From: Bos javanicus
Lineage: Eukaryota; Chordata; Mammalia; Artiodactyla; Bovidae
Assembly: GCF_032452875.1 (NCBI RefSeq)
Contig: NC_083868.1
Location: 37,428,537-37,492,536 of the forward strand
DNA length: 64,000 nucleotides
Direction: 5' to 3'
Positions 48,674-59,865 of this stretch are shown here, piece by piece. The position numbers were made by a program, and so were the translations under genes. The notes beneath the pieces are model-generated. The model saw only the letters and a list, made by a program, of their open reading frames with translations, had not been told where the DNA came from and did no database searches. Numbering within the stretch: the first letter of the stretch is position 1; the number at the start of each line of letters is the position of its first letter.

Positions 48674-49617
48674 CATGGAACAACAGGCTGGTTCCAAATA
48701 GGAAAAGGAGTATATCAAGGCTGTATATTGTCACCCTGCTTATTTAAATTATATGCAGAAATACATCATGAGAAACACTGGGCTGGAAGAAGAACAAGCT
48801 GGAATCAAGATTGCCGGGAAAAATATCAATAACCTCAGATATGCAGATGACACCACCCTTATGGCAGAAAGTGAAGAGGAACTAAAAAGCCTCTTGATGA
48901 AAGTGAAAGAGGAAAGTGAAAAAGTTGGCTTAAAACTCAACATTCAGAAAACGAAGATCATGGCTTCTGGTCCCATCACTTCATGGGAAATAGATGGGGA
49001 AACAGTGGAAACAGTGTCAGACTTCATTTTTCTGGGCTCCAAAATCACTGCAGATGGTGATTGCAGCCATGAAATTAAAAGACGCTTACTCCTTGGAAGG
49101 AAAGTTATGACGAACCTAGATAGCATATTCAAAAGCAGAGACATTCTTTTGCCAACAAATGTCTAGTCAAGGCTATGGTTTTTGCAGTAGTCATGTATGG
49201 ATGTGAGAGTTGGACTGTGAAGAAAGCTGAGCGCTGAAAAATTGATGCTTTTGAACTGTGGTGTTGGAGAAGACTCTTGAGAGTCCCTTGGACTGCAAGG
49301 AGATCCAACCAGTCCACTCTAAAGGAGATCAGTCCTGGGTGTTCTTTGGAGGGAATGATGCTGAAGCTGAAACTCCAGTACTTTGGCCATCTCATGTGAA
49401 GAGTTGACTCATAGGAAAAGACTCTGATGCTGGGAGGGATTGGGAGCAGGAGGAGAAGGGGACGACAGAGGATGAGATGGCTGGATGGCATCATTGACTC
49501 AATGGACGTGAGTTTGAATGAACTCCGGGAGTTGGTGATGGACAGGGAGGCCTGGCGTGCTGTGATTCACGGGGTCACAAAGAGTTGGACACGACTGAGT
49601 GACTGAACTGAACTGAA
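48674..49617 (+). mobile_element. BovB LINE, 5'-truncated, sense strand
   Basis: Starts inside the reverse transcriptase at CATGGAACAACAGGCTGG and runs to the GAACTGAACTGAA tail. Low divergence. Confidence 0.92.
48753..49166 (+). pseudogene. BovB reverse transcriptase remnant, 137 codons
   Basis: Contains EYIMRN-like start (KYIMRNTGLEEEQ), RYADDTTLMAESEEE (catalytic YADD kept), LNIQKTKIMASGPITSWEID and FIFLGSKITADGDC. Broken by a small deletion near 49164 (CCAACAAATGTCTAGTC), after which the C-terminal zone continues in another frame. The upstream QIGKGVYQGCILSPCLF block lies just before it, shifted in frame by an extra base. Confidence 0.88.
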
Positions 49618-49624
49618 CCCTATG

Positions 49625-49765
49625 AACCACATTTTATTATCATTTCGTAGATTAGAAAACTAAAATACAATGAAGGGAAAAAAAACTGGCCCCAGTCATA
49701 CAACCAATGTATGGTGGAGACAGAATTTAAACCTAAACATCTTGACTCCAGAATGTTCTAAATCA
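49625..49765 (+). repeat. MIR SINE fragment
   Basis: CATTTCGTAGATTAGAAAACTAAAATAC, CCCCAGTCATACAACCAATG, AGACAGAATTTAAACC and TTGACTCCAGAATG: the 3' half of a MIR. Confidence 0.75.
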
Positions 49766-50242
49766 TTTTAGATGCTTCTCCAAAAATCTGAAATTTCATT
49801 ATAGAGTCTACCACTCCATTGAAGATTACCTTTAATACTAATAATAAAACGTGTGTCATTTCTCATTATAAAACCTTCTCTCTCACTTTTATATTATGGC
49901 ATAATTATGTTAATAAATTGGGGGAGTTTTACTTTTTTTAAACTATCTATTAGAAGGAAATAAAGAACATACCAATTATTGGTTGGCTATTTGATTTGGT
50001 CAAGAATTCCTAATCCATCAGGAGACAATGTTTATACCCCAAATGTTAGGATTAACATTTCAAAAATATAAAATAAGTTTATAGGATGATACTTATCATG
50101 TTGCCTTTTTTCAAAAAATTCATAACAAACTAACACAATACTGTCTTAAAGATTCTGAGAAGTCCTGTTTTAAAGGCACATGGTTCTTTTTTTTTTTTTT
50201 TTATAAGCCATTGTTTTTCAAACACATTTTAAAATGGGTCTG
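49766..50242. other. Unique intron sequence with T-run
   Basis: Nothing recognised other than a 17-base T-homopolymer near 50187. Confidence 0.45.
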
Positions 50243-50250
50243 TCAGTAAT

Positions 50251-50469
50251 AATCTGAGCTCCCCCAGGGGCTCAAATGGTAAAGAATCTGCCTGTAATTC
50301 AGGAGACCTGTATTTGATCCCTGGTTCTGGAAAATCCCCTGGAAAAGGGAATAGCAACCCACTTCAGTATTCTTGCTTGGAGAATCCAATGGACAGAGGA
50401 GCCTGATGGGCTGCTGTCCAGGGGGTCGCAAAGCACTGGAAATGACTAAACAACTTTCACTTTCAATTT
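50251..50469 (+). repeat. Bov-tA SINE, full length
   Basis: GAGCTCCCCCAGGGGCTCAAATGG through GAAAATCCCCTGG to ACAACTTTCACTTTC. Flanked by TCAGTAAT at 50243-50250 and 50470-50477. Confidence 0.9.
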
Positions 50470-50893
50470 TCAGTAATGTGGTAACTCTTCATATTGCAAA
50501 GGACTCCGATGCCCCAAGGAGCACTGCTTAATAGGTCAACTGCTTTTCACATCTCAAATTAGTTGTATCTGAAAAAGAAAAAAAAATGGATAGGCTATTG
50601 CATACCAAAACTATAAATATATTTCCCCTTAATTTTCCTTAAATAAAGAAAAATATCTTTTACACATATATTGTGGAAAGAAGAAAGGACATATCTTTTT
50701 TGTTATTTTCCTGAGTAATACATTGTTTTATAGGCAAGGACAATGTATTTTAAGTAACTTTACCCATATCTTCAAAGGAGATTATTTAATGATGTATCAG
50801 TTTGATTTGTACTACTGTGGCTGCATATTGACCAAATATTTCTAATGAGATTTCACTGATTCATGAATCCAATATTTATGAAACATCTAATAT
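50470..50893. other. Unique intron sequence
   Basis: Nothing recognised. Confidence 0.4.
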
Positions 50894-50906
50894 ATATTTT
50901 GATATA

Positions 50907-51126
50907 GTAGTAGTAGTAGTAGTGCTCAGTCTTATCCAACTCTTTGTGACCCCATGGACTGTAGCCCACCAGCCTTCTCTGTCCATGGGATTCCCCAGGA
51001 AAGAATACTGGAGTTGCCATTTCCCTCCCCAGAGGATCTTCCTGACCAAAGGATCGAACCTGTATCTCTTGCGTCTCCTGCATTGGCAGGCATATCCTTT
51101 ACCACCATGCTACCTGGGAAGCATTC
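50907..51126 (-). repeat. Bov-tA SINE with (TAG)n tail
   Basis: A TAG trinucleotide run at the SINE's 3' end, then GCTCAGTCTTATCCAACTC to the reverse complement of CTTCCCAGGTAGCATGG. Flanked by ATATTTTGATATA at 50894-50906 and 51127-51139. Confidence 0.93.
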
Positions 51127-51200
51127 ATATTTTGATATACTGAGATTTAATTTTAATGTTATTTCTACATCCCTGACCCTTTCATACAAAACTGCAATTC

Positions 51201-53138
51201 TTTTTTATTTTAACTTTTACAATTTTTAAAGGTAAAGGTTACTTTTCACTTACAGTTATTAAAAAAATGTTGGCTATATTCCCTGTGTTATACTATATAT
51301 CCTGAGCCTCTTACAGTCAATGGTTTGTATCTCCCACTCCCCATCCCTATATTGCCTTGCCACCCACCCCACTAGTAACCACAAGTTTGTTCTCTCTGTC
51401 AGTCTACTTCTTTTTTGTTATATTCAATAATTTGTATTATTTCTTAGATTCTATGTATAAATGATAGTGTATGATATTTGTCTTTCTCTGACTTATTTCG
51501 CTTAGCAAATGCGCTTCAATCCATCCATGTTTCTGCAAATGCCAAAATGTCATTCTTTCTTATTGGCTGAGTAGTATTTCTTTTATGTATATACCACATC
51601 TTCTTTGTCCAATCATTTGTTGTTAGCACTTTGGTTACTTTCATATGTTCACTATTGTATGTAATGCTGCCATGAGTATTGGAGTGCAGGTATCTTTTCA
51701 AATTGGTGTTTTTGTGTGTTTTTTAGATATATACTTAGTGGGATTGCTGGGTCATGCGGTAGTCTATTTTCAACATTTTTGAGAAATCTCTATTCAACGT
51801 TTCACAGTAGCTGCACCTATTTACATTTCCACTAGCAGTGTATGTCTCCCCTTTTCTCCACATCCTCACCAACATTTGTTATCTGTGTTCTTTCTGATGT
51901 CAGCTATTCTGACAGATGTGAGGTGATAGCGCATTGTGATTCTGATTTGCATTTCCCTTATGATTAGCAATGTTGAACATCTTGTCATGTGCCTGTTCTC
52001 TGGCTGCATTTTCTCTTTTGAAAATTGTTTGTTAAGTTCTTCTGCATATTTGAAAAATTGGATTGTTTTTCATTGATGAGGAGTTGTGTGAGCTGTTTAT
52101 ATGTGCTGAATATTAATCCCTTACAGAGCATATACTTTTCAAATACTTTCTCCCATTCAGTATGTTGACCTTTTGTTTTGTCAGTCAGTTCAGTTCAGTT
52201 CAGTCGCTCAGTAGGGTCCAACTCTTGGCGACCCCATAAACTGCAGCACACCAGGCCTCCCTGTCCATCATCAACTCCCAGAGTTCACTCAAACTCACAT
52301 CCATTGAGTCGGTGATACCATCTAGCCATCTTATTTTCTGTCGTCCCCTTCTCCTCCTGCCCCCAATCCCTCCCAGCATCAGAGTCTTTTCCAATGAGTC
52401 AACTCTTTCTTTTGTCAATAGTTTCCTTTAAAATCTTTCTAAAGTTTAAGTAGGTCCCATTTGTTTATTTTTGCTTTTATTTGTTATTTAGGGGATAGAT
52501 TCAAAAACATTGCTGTGATTTATGTCAGAGTGTTTTGCCTATGTTTTCTTCTAGGAATTTTATAGTATCTGGTCTTACATTTAAGTCTTTAATCCATTTG
52601 AGTTTATTTTTGTATATGGTGCTAGAGAATGCTCTAATTTCATTCTTTCACATAGAGCAGTCCAGCTTCCCAGAAACACTTATTGAATAGAATGTCTACT
52701 CTGTTGTATAGTCTTGCCTCCTTTGTCATAGATTAATTGACCTTAAGTGAGTGGATTTGTTCCTGGGCTCTCGATTCTGCTCCATTGATATATGGGTCTA
52801 TTTTTGTGCCAGTACCATACTGTTTCGATTACTGTGGTGTTGTACTATAGTATGATATTTATGAAGATTGATTCCCCCAGCTCTGTTTTTTTTTCTCAAG
52901 ACTGTTTTGGCTATTTATGGTCTTTTGTGTTTCCATATAACATTAAAATTATTTCTTCTAGTTTTGTGAAAATGCCATTTATAATTTGACAGGGATTGCA
53001 CTGAATCTGTAGATTGCCTTGGGTAGTATGGTCATTTTAAAATGTTGCTTCTTTCATTCCAAGAACATGGTATATCTTCCCAATTCTTTTGCTTTCAGAG
53101 TGATGTTGGCTTCACAGAGCCTTTCCCCTAAAGGGACT
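51201..53138 (-). mobile_element. L1, 3' segment of a 5'-inverted copy, containing a BovB
   Basis: The reverse complement of L1 from the 3' UTR (GTTATACTATATATCCTGAGCC) through the end of ORF2 (GGGATTGCTGGGTCATGCGG, CAGTACCATACTGTTTCG, GGGATTGCACTGAATCTGTAG, CCAAGAACATGGTATATCTTCCC). After that, ORF2 sequence is missing: the text jumps to TGATGTTGGCTTCACAGAG, about 1 kb further 5' in L1. The BovB at 52184-52409 interrupts it. Confidence 0.88.
52184..52409 (-). mobile_element. BovB LINE 3' fragment nested in L1
   Basis: CAGTT tail, CGCTCAGTAGGGTCCAACTC, to CTTTTCCAATGAGTCAACTC. Flanked by TTTTGTCA at 52176-52183 and 52410-52417; removing it restores the L1 text. Confidence 0.93.
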
Positions 53139-53660
53139 ACAAGAATAATAAAAAGAAATAAAACCCAGAGCTAGTAGAGGGAAAGTGACAAGATCAAGCA
53201 GAAATGAATGAAATAGAGACTAATAAATAGTAGAAAAGATCAATAAAACTAAAAGCTGGTGCTTTGAAAAGTTAAGCAAAATTGATAAATCCTTAGCCAG
53301 ATTCATCAATAAAAAAGAGATATGGCCCAAATAAATAAAATTAGAAATGAAGAAGGAGAAATTACAACACCACAGGAATACCAAGAATGATAAGAGCCCA
53401 CTATCAATGACTATATGTCAATAAAATGGACAACCTAGAAATAAATTCAATACAATCTCCCAAGACTGAAGCAGGAAGAAATACAAAATGTTACTAATTA
53501 CCAGTAATGAAATTTAATCTGTAATTTAAAAACTCCTAACAAATTCTAGGACCAGATGAATTCATATGTAAATTCTACCAAACATTTAGAGAAGAGTTAA
53601 CACCTATCCTTCTGAAGGTACTATGAAAAATTTCAGAGGAAAGAACAAACTGGGATTCTT
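53139..53660 (+). mobile_element. L1, inverted 5' segment of the same copy
   Basis: Sense ORF2: ATGAATGAAATAGAGACTAA, AAAAGCTGGTGCTTTGAAAAG, AATAAAATGGACAACCTAG, GGACCAGATGAATTCATATG and TTTAGAGAAGAGTTAACACC. It ends at GAGGAAAGAACAAACTGGG, the L1 position just before where the minus segment's last piece (GAAGCCAACATCA in reverse) begins. Confidence 0.87.
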
Positions 53661-53910
53661 TTACTAAATCAGATACTGTTTTATGTCTCAGCACCCTTGT
53701 TAGCACCAAGTTGTTAGCATCAGAAACTCACTCAGGCTGATTTAGTCAGAAAACGAATTTACTGAAAGGCATATCAGCAGGAATTTACAGCTCAGCTTAA
53801 AAGGCAACAGGTCCATTTGAGGAGGGTACAATGAGGACCACAGCAAACATTACCAAAATCTTTCAGTGAATCACCTCTGCCTTTACTTAGTCTCTGACTA
53901 TGGATGTTGC
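53661..53910. other. Unclassified segment
   Basis: Contains CACTCAGGCTGATTTAG and a short purine-rich run; no assignment. Confidence 0.35.
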
Positions 53911-54127
53911 CAGCTTCCCTGGTGTCTCGGTGGTAAAAAATTTGCCTTTGTGATGCAGGAGATACGAGACAACCAGGTTCAATCCCTGGGTTGGGAAGAT
54001 CCCCTGGAGAAGGGAATGGCTACCCATTCTAGTATTCTTGCCTAGAAAATTCCATGGACAGAGGAGCCTGAAGAGCTAAAGTCCATGGGGTCACAAAGAA
54101 GTCAGACATGACTGAGCACACACACAC
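53911..54127 (+). repeat. Bov-tA SINE, full length
   Basis: CTTCCCTGGTGTCTCGGTGG, GATCCCCTGGAGAAGGG, ending GACATGACTGAGCACACACACACA with a CA-rich tail. Confidence 0.9.
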
Positions 54128-54429
54128 ATTTACACTCATGCATGGCTACTGCCACTAGTGACAAGGCTTTCTATGGAGTTAGATGGTGTTGCTGAAACCA
54201 GTGCCATAAGAATAAATTCTGAATTGTCTCTCACATTCATTTCAAACTCTTGGCCAGGAATAGTCAAAGAATCAACACTAACTGCTAATTGGAGCCACAG
54301 AAAATAAGCAGAGACCATTTGATGGTTGTGTATTCAATTATATTCTTTGCAGAGTTCCCAAGAATAGTGAGGAGACATAATAAGGCCTTCCTCAGTGATC
54401 AATGCAAATAAATAGAGGAAAATAATAGA

Positions 54430-55006
54430 ATGGGAAAGACTAGAGATTTCTTCAAAAAAATTAGAAATACAAAGGGAACATTTCATGCAAAGATGGGCTC
54501 AAGAAAGGACAAAAATGGTGTGGACCTAACAGAAGCAAAAGACATTAAGAAGAGGTGGCAAGAATACACAGAAGAATCATACAAAAAGATGTTCACGACC
54601 AAGAAAATCAAGATGGTGTGATCACTAACCTAGAGCCAGACATCCTGGAATGTGAAGTCAAGTGGGCCTTAGGAAGCATCATACGAACAAAGCTAGTGGA
54701 GGTGATGGAATTCCAGTCGAGCTGTTTCAAAGCCTGAAAGATGATGCTGTGAAAGTGCTGCACTCAATATGTCAGCAAATATGGAAAACTCAGCAGTGGC
54801 CACAGGACTGGAAAAGGTCAGTTTTCATTCCAATCCCAAAGAAAGGCAATGCCAAACAATGCTCAAACTACTGCACAGTTGCACTCATCTCACACACTAG
54901 CAAAGTAATGCTCAAAATTCTCCAAGACAGGCTTCAGCAATACGTGAACTGTGAACTTCCAGATGTTCAAGGTGGTTTTAGAAAAGGCAGAGGAACCAGA
55001 GATTAA
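54430..55006 (+). pseudogene. BovB ORF2 N-terminal part of the reverse transcriptase region, broken
   Basis: Three overlapping frames spell one former protein: GKTRDFFKKIRNTKGTFHAKMG and RKDKNGVDLTEAKDIKKRWQ (frame 1), then EPDILECEVKWALG (frame 2), then NKASGGDGIPVELFQ to QYVNCELPDVQGGFRKGRG (frame 3), ending at a stop in place of the usual Q of 'RDQIAN'. At least two frameshifts and one nonsense change. Confidence 0.85.
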
Positions 55007-55303
55007 ATTGCCAACATCTGCTGGATTGTCAAAAAAGCAAGAGAGTTTCAGAAAAACATCTATTTCTGCTTTATTGACTATGCCAAAGCCTTTGACTGTG
55101 TGGATCACAGTAAACCATGGAAAATTCTGAAAGAGATGGGAATACCAGACCACCTGACCTGCCTCTTGAGAAACCTATATGCAGGTCAGGAAGCAACAGT
55201 TAGAACTGGACATGGAACAACAGACTGGTTCCAGATAGGAAAAGGAGTACGTCAAGGCTGTATATAGTCACCCTGCTTATTTAACTTATATGCAGAGTAC
55301 ATC

Positions 55304-56146
55304 ATGAGAAACGCTGGGCTGGAAGAAGCACAAGCTGGAATCCAGATTGTTGGGAGAAATATCAATAACCTCAGATATGAAGATAACACTACCCTTATGG
55401 CAGAAAATGAAGAGGAACTAAAAAGCCTCTTGATAAAAGTGAAAGTGGAGAGTGAAAAGGTTGGCTTAAAGCTCAACATTCAGAAAACTAAGATTATGGC
55501 TTCTGGTCCCATCACTTCATGGGAAATAGATGGGGAAACAGTGGAAACAGTGTCAGACTTCATTTTTCTGGGCTCCAAAATCACTGCAGACAGTGACTGC
55601 AGCCATGAAACTAAAAGACACTTACTCCTTGGAAGGAAAGTTATGACCAACCTAGATAGCATATTCAAAAGCAAAGACATTCCTTTGGCAACAAAGGTCC
55701 GTCTAGTCAAGGCTATGGTTTTTCCAGTGGTCACGTATGGATGTGAGAGTTGGACTGTGAAGAAAGCTGAGCACCGAAGGACTGATACTTTTGAACTGTG
55801 GTGTTGGAGAAGACTCTTGAGAGTCCCTTGGACTGCTAGAAGATCCAACCAGTCCATTCTGAAGGAGATCAGCCCTGGGATTTCTTTGGAAGGAATGATG
55901 CTAAAGCTGAAACTCCAATACTTTGGCCACCTCCTGCGAAGAGTTGCCTCATTGGAAAAGACTCTGATGCTGGGAGGGATTGGGGGCAGGAGGAGAAGGG
56001 GACGACAGAGGATGAGATGGCTGGATGGCATCACTGACTCGATGGACATGAGTCTGGGTGAACTCCGGGAGTTGGTGATGGACAGGGAGGCCTGGCGTGC
56101 TGCGATTCATGGGGTCGCAAAGAGTCGGACACAACTGAGTGACTGA
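55304..56146 (+). pseudogene. BovB reverse transcriptase C-terminal half, 280 codons open
   Basis: The longest reading frame in the window. It runs unbroken from MRNAGLEEAQAG to RTQLSD, the normal BovB C-terminus. It includes the LGSKITADSDCSHE block, MVFPVVTYGCESWTVKKAE, the WCWRRLLRVPWTARRSNQ block and the basic GGIGGRRRRGRQRMRW block. The catalytic motif normally YADD reads YEDN, so activity would be lost even if the N-terminal part were intact. A stop just upstream (QGCI then stop, before SPCLFNLYAEY) separates it from motif B. Confidence 0.9.
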
Positions 56147-56161
56147 ACTGAACTGAACTGA

Positions 56162-56789
56162 ATGTTATGGAGCAATTCAAATGGATCTTACATTCATCTG
56201 GAGGTAGATAGACAACAGATATACTAAATAAGTAAATTGTGTAATCTGTTAATGTTTAATGATATTGAAACAACAGTGCAGAGTATCTTGTATAAAGTTC
56301 TTCCATGAAATGATGGTAATATTCAGGCTCTTTCCCTTTCAATTGTTAAAAGAATAAAATGAGACTTCCATGTGAAAGCCCCATGAAAAGTTTTTAGGAT
56401 TATAAAATTATGAATATTTATAACTAAATAATTGTAAATAAATGTCATAAGTAAATAACATTTTATATAGAGCACTCAGAAAGCCAGCATTTGAATTGGG
56501 CATATTTTTTTCCCTATACACTTCTTTTAACTTAGAATCATGTTGCATAAGCAAACATGTATCCTGTTTATTCCCACCCCTAATTTTGTAGCTTAAGCTT
56601 TCTTTAGTATTGTTATAAACTTGACATATATCTTTGCCAAATATTTTCCAGGCTTTTTATACCAGATCCATCAGTGAAATTGTTTTACTTTTTGTTCTCC
56701 TCAGCTCACTAATTGCTTCCATCTCACAACCTCAAATGTCTCTACAGTACAATTTTTTTTTCCTTTTTTAATTTCCTGTATCAGAGTGG
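56162..56789. other. Unique intron sequence with T-run
   Basis: Nothing recognised except a T-homopolymer near 56754. Confidence 0.4.
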
Positions 56790-57065
56790 TTCTTCTACAT
56801 TTTTGGTCTCAGGACCCCTTGATACCCTTAAAAATTACTGAGGTTTTGTTTTTATGGGTTATGTCCATCAATAATTACCCTAATGGGAATTAAACTGAGA
56901 AATTCAAAGAAATTACTAATCCATCTAAAAATAATAGTAAGTTCACTAGATGTTAACTTAAGAGATATAATGATAGACACTCATGGAGGTTCTGGTAAAC
57001 TCCTCTGAACTCTAGAGATTCAATTAGAGTGAAAAGGCAAATGCCACCATATTAATATTATAATC
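56790..57065. repeat. Ancient mammalian dispersed repeat, family not assigned
   Basis: TTGGTCTCAGGACCCCTTGAT, CTTAAAAATTACTGAGG and TTAAACTGAGAAATTC are words I associate with an old dispersed mammalian repeat, but I cannot name it securely. Confidence 0.45.
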
Positions 57066-57299
57066 ATTTTGACCTTCTTGAACCAAAGTTTGAGATCCAT
57101 AACATATCAGAAATCTAGATTCAAAGGGAAAGTTTCAAATAGGCAATACATTGATATGGTTCACTCATCTCTGCTAGCAGTTCTTCGAACCTTTCCGGAG
57201 GCCATTCATATTATTAGTGTATTTATATGTGGACAAGTATTATGTCATAGTATATAATTTGAATCGAATGGAAGTTTTCAATTATTTTTTTAATAGCCT

Positions 57300-57725
57300 A
57301 GTTGTTTTGAAACCTTACAATGTGTTTTGGGGATCTTTCATATAGAGAGCTTCCTTTTTTAAAGTTTTTATGTTTGCATGGTGCCACATAATATGGATGT
57401 GCCAGTCTATTTGTTTTCTACTGCCAATGAGGCATTCATTTTTCTTTCTCATTTCCCCCCGAACACAAATGTGGCTGCAATGAATAACCTGGCATGAATA
57501 TCATTTCACAACTGAATAACTAGATCTCTGTTAAACATTTAGAATAAGAGTTGCTGAGCAAATTTGTATGCATATTAAGTTTTTATAAATATTTTCAAAT
57601 AGCCCTCAGTAGAGCTTGTACCAGTTTACTCTCTTGCTAGCAATCCGTGGAGGCATTGGTTTCTGTACCCTCTTGCCCATACATGCTGGTGTTAAGTTTA
57701 TAGATCTTTGGCAGACCCTTAATTT
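57300..57725 (-). mobile_element. Old L1 (L1ME/HAL1-type) fragment
   Basis: GGCTGCAATGAATAACCTGGC, ATATCATTTCACAACTG, AATAGCCCTCAGTAGAGCTTG and TACCAGTTTACTCTCTTGCTAGCAAT follow an old antisense L1 ORF2 end. Confidence 0.7.
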
Positions 57726-58239
57726 ATTATAATTTTTATTATTTTATACCTGCTGTGCTTAATGCTTTGCTTAACGACCCTTTTTATCCAAGTGACACAA
57801 ATCACTTAAAATCACAACAAGTAGAAGATATACACAAGTTCTGGGAATTAGTCAGATGAACATAATGATCATCCCTGTAAGGAGGCTTAAGACTGAAGAG
57901 AGGCACTACTGATAATTAAAATGAGACAACAGGTATGAATGAGATTGTTCTAGGCATTCTGGGTTATCTAATGTCCTAGGAGATATGCATTATGGAGACG
58001 GGAAAAACAGGAGTAAATATATGAACATGCCATCTACAGGAGAAGTTAGATCATAAAGAATAAACCAATGAATTAAATAATTTTAGCTACAAAGAATGAC
58101 CATGTTAATTTTATGGAGAACAAAACACAGTGAAGTGCATTGTTTTTTATGATCTAACTTCTGCTCATCATGTACAGTGGTGCTTTCCTCACTGTCACTG
58201 TTCTTACTTCTGTCTTGCCTAAAACCACATGCCCAGCCT
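57726..58239. other. Unique intron sequence
   Basis: Nothing recognised. Confidence 0.4.
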
Positions 58240-58700
58240 CTCCCTCTTTGTCCACTATTGTGAGTTGGGTTTCCCCAGAAGCAGACTCTGACCGTTTATG
58301 AAGAAGCACCTTGGGGATCTGCCCCCTGGGGAAGAAAGAAGAGGAATCAGGAAGGCAGAAGGAGAAGTGGAGCTGGGAGACAGGCCCACCCCAGCTTGCA
58401 TGACCCAAAATGATCTTTTAGAATTATCTTGAATAGGGCTAAGATGACCAGGCCTTTTCATTCCTGCATGTTCAGTCTTTGGATGCATCACATTGGGAAG
58501 GGCTTGAATTCTGGAGCAAAGCTCTCTGGAACACAGGCAGCCTCTGAAGGGGCTGCGAGCTGCTTCTGCCTGCTGGCAACACGCCCAGCGGCCAAGATAC
58601 CAAGTCCTTCAGTGAAGAAGGGCCTGGATGGTAAGCTGCAATGTCAGCTCTATGTATCAGGAGTCACTCAGCAAGAGTTATTTACACTGTTAAGTGAACA
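58240..58700. other. GC-richer segment, possibly an old LTR
   Basis: Starts near GGTTTCCCCAGAAGCAGACTC and is noticeably richer in G and C than its surroundings. The opening resembles some old mammalian LTRs. The 92-codon + frame at 58429-58707 and the minus frames inside it have no recognisable domain. Low confidence. Confidence 0.3.
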
Positions 58701-58707
58701 AAACTAG

Positions 58708-58915
58708 AGTGCTTATAGCCTTGGAATCAGGCTGACTTAAACTTGACTTCTGCCATTGCTTCTTATTCACTATAAATTTCATTTTCGTCATCCCCAAGGT
58801 GACGGAGTTGCTACTTATTTCATGAAGCTACTGCACAAATTAAATGTTACAGTTTTTGTATATAAAGAGTTTAACTCACTACCAGGTGCATAGTGAGTCA
58901 GCAATGATGACTCAT
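58708..58915 (+). repeat. MIR SINE, nearly full length
   Basis: GCCTTGGAATCAGGCTGACTTAAA, TTCATTTTCGTCATCC, CACAAATTAAATGTTA and TACCAGGTGCATAGTGAGTCAG follow MIR from end to end. Confidence 0.78.
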
Positions 58916-59309
58916 ATTTTTAAAAGATAAAAATAACTTGATTAAATTTTAGTTTCAAATATAATACTTTGATTTAGGGGAGCAAAAAGGGGAAGAGGAA
59001 GGGATAGGATAGAAAAATTTCACAGAATACCTGATTTATATGGCTCTTGATTTGTTAGGCTATCTCTTTCACTGTTATATTTTATTAGCATTATAATGTC
59101 AAATCTGATACATTTGTGATTTTAAAATTAAATGTAGAATTTGTGTGAGTTCCTTAACTATATAATGTATGCTTCTAGGAAAAGATGAGAATGAAACAGC
59201 TCTAAATACCCTAAATGGATGCTAACTGTGGGCATTTGAAATCTATTCCTGAAAATTGGGAGACCCCAGTTTTTCTTGGTTTCTATCATGGGCTCTGGAT
59301 CTCTACTAC

Positions 59310-59862
59310 TGTTGTAGGAAAAATGGGGTGTGAGAAAAGGGTCATGTTCCAGGAATTGTGTGAGTCCCTGGAATGAGCCACCAAGTGAAGATCCTTGGTT
59401 TCTCACAGGACAGAATTCAAGAGTGAGTCCTGGTAAAGTGAAAGCAGGTTTATTCACAGAGACACATACTCCAGAGACAGTGTGGTCCATCTCAAAAGAC
59501 AAGAGTGCCCTGAGGTGTGGGTGGTTATTTTTTATGGGCTGGGTAATTTCACAGGCTCACTAGTGGGAGGAAAGAGTCTATCTTGAAGAAGAGGTGAGGA
59601 CTTTCAGGAGTTGGTCCACCACTCACATTTTGGCCTTTTATGGTCAGCCTCCTAAACGCCATGATCCCTGTGGGTGAGTAATTTAGCATGCTAATGCATT
59701 ATAATGAGCATCTAATGAGACTCAAGGTCTACTGGAAGTCAAATCTTCTGCCATCTTGGGCCTAATAGGTCCTAACCAGTTTTTGTGGTTTTCTGTTCTT
59801 CTTAATGGTTGTGTCCTTCTATTAGTTGCGCCCCGCCACCTTCCTTCCTATCTCACTACAGC
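59310..59862 (-). mobile_element. Solitary endogenous retrovirus LTR (bovid type)
   Basis: GTAAAGTGAAAGCAGGTTTATTC (containing an AATAAA poly(A) signal on the minus strand), then AAGAGTGCCCTGAGGTGTGG, TTATGGGCTGGGTAATTTC, GCATGCTAATGCATTATAATGAGC and CTTCTGCCATCTTGGGCCTA are recurring words of a ruminant ERV LTR. No gag, pol or env sequence lies on either side, so it is a solo LTR. The edges are approximate and no target duplication was found. Confidence 0.8.
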
Positions 59863-59865
59863 CAT

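Larger units (their letters stand above)
54351..56161 (+). mobile_element. BovB LINE, longest copy in the window, sense strand
   Basis: About 1.8 kb. From GCAGAGTTCCCAAGAATAG (the linker after the endonuclease domain) through the reverse transcriptase to a GAACTGAACTGAACTGA tail. Low divergence from consensus. The endonuclease domain is missing, so it is 5'-truncated or internally deleted; a 16-base echo of upstream BovB just before its edge is described in the findings. Confidence 0.94.

Noticed and set aside
58429..58707. 92-codon plus-strand open frame in a GC-richer segment
   Set aside because: No protein family features; composition rather than coding explains it. Listed only as a possible old LTR.
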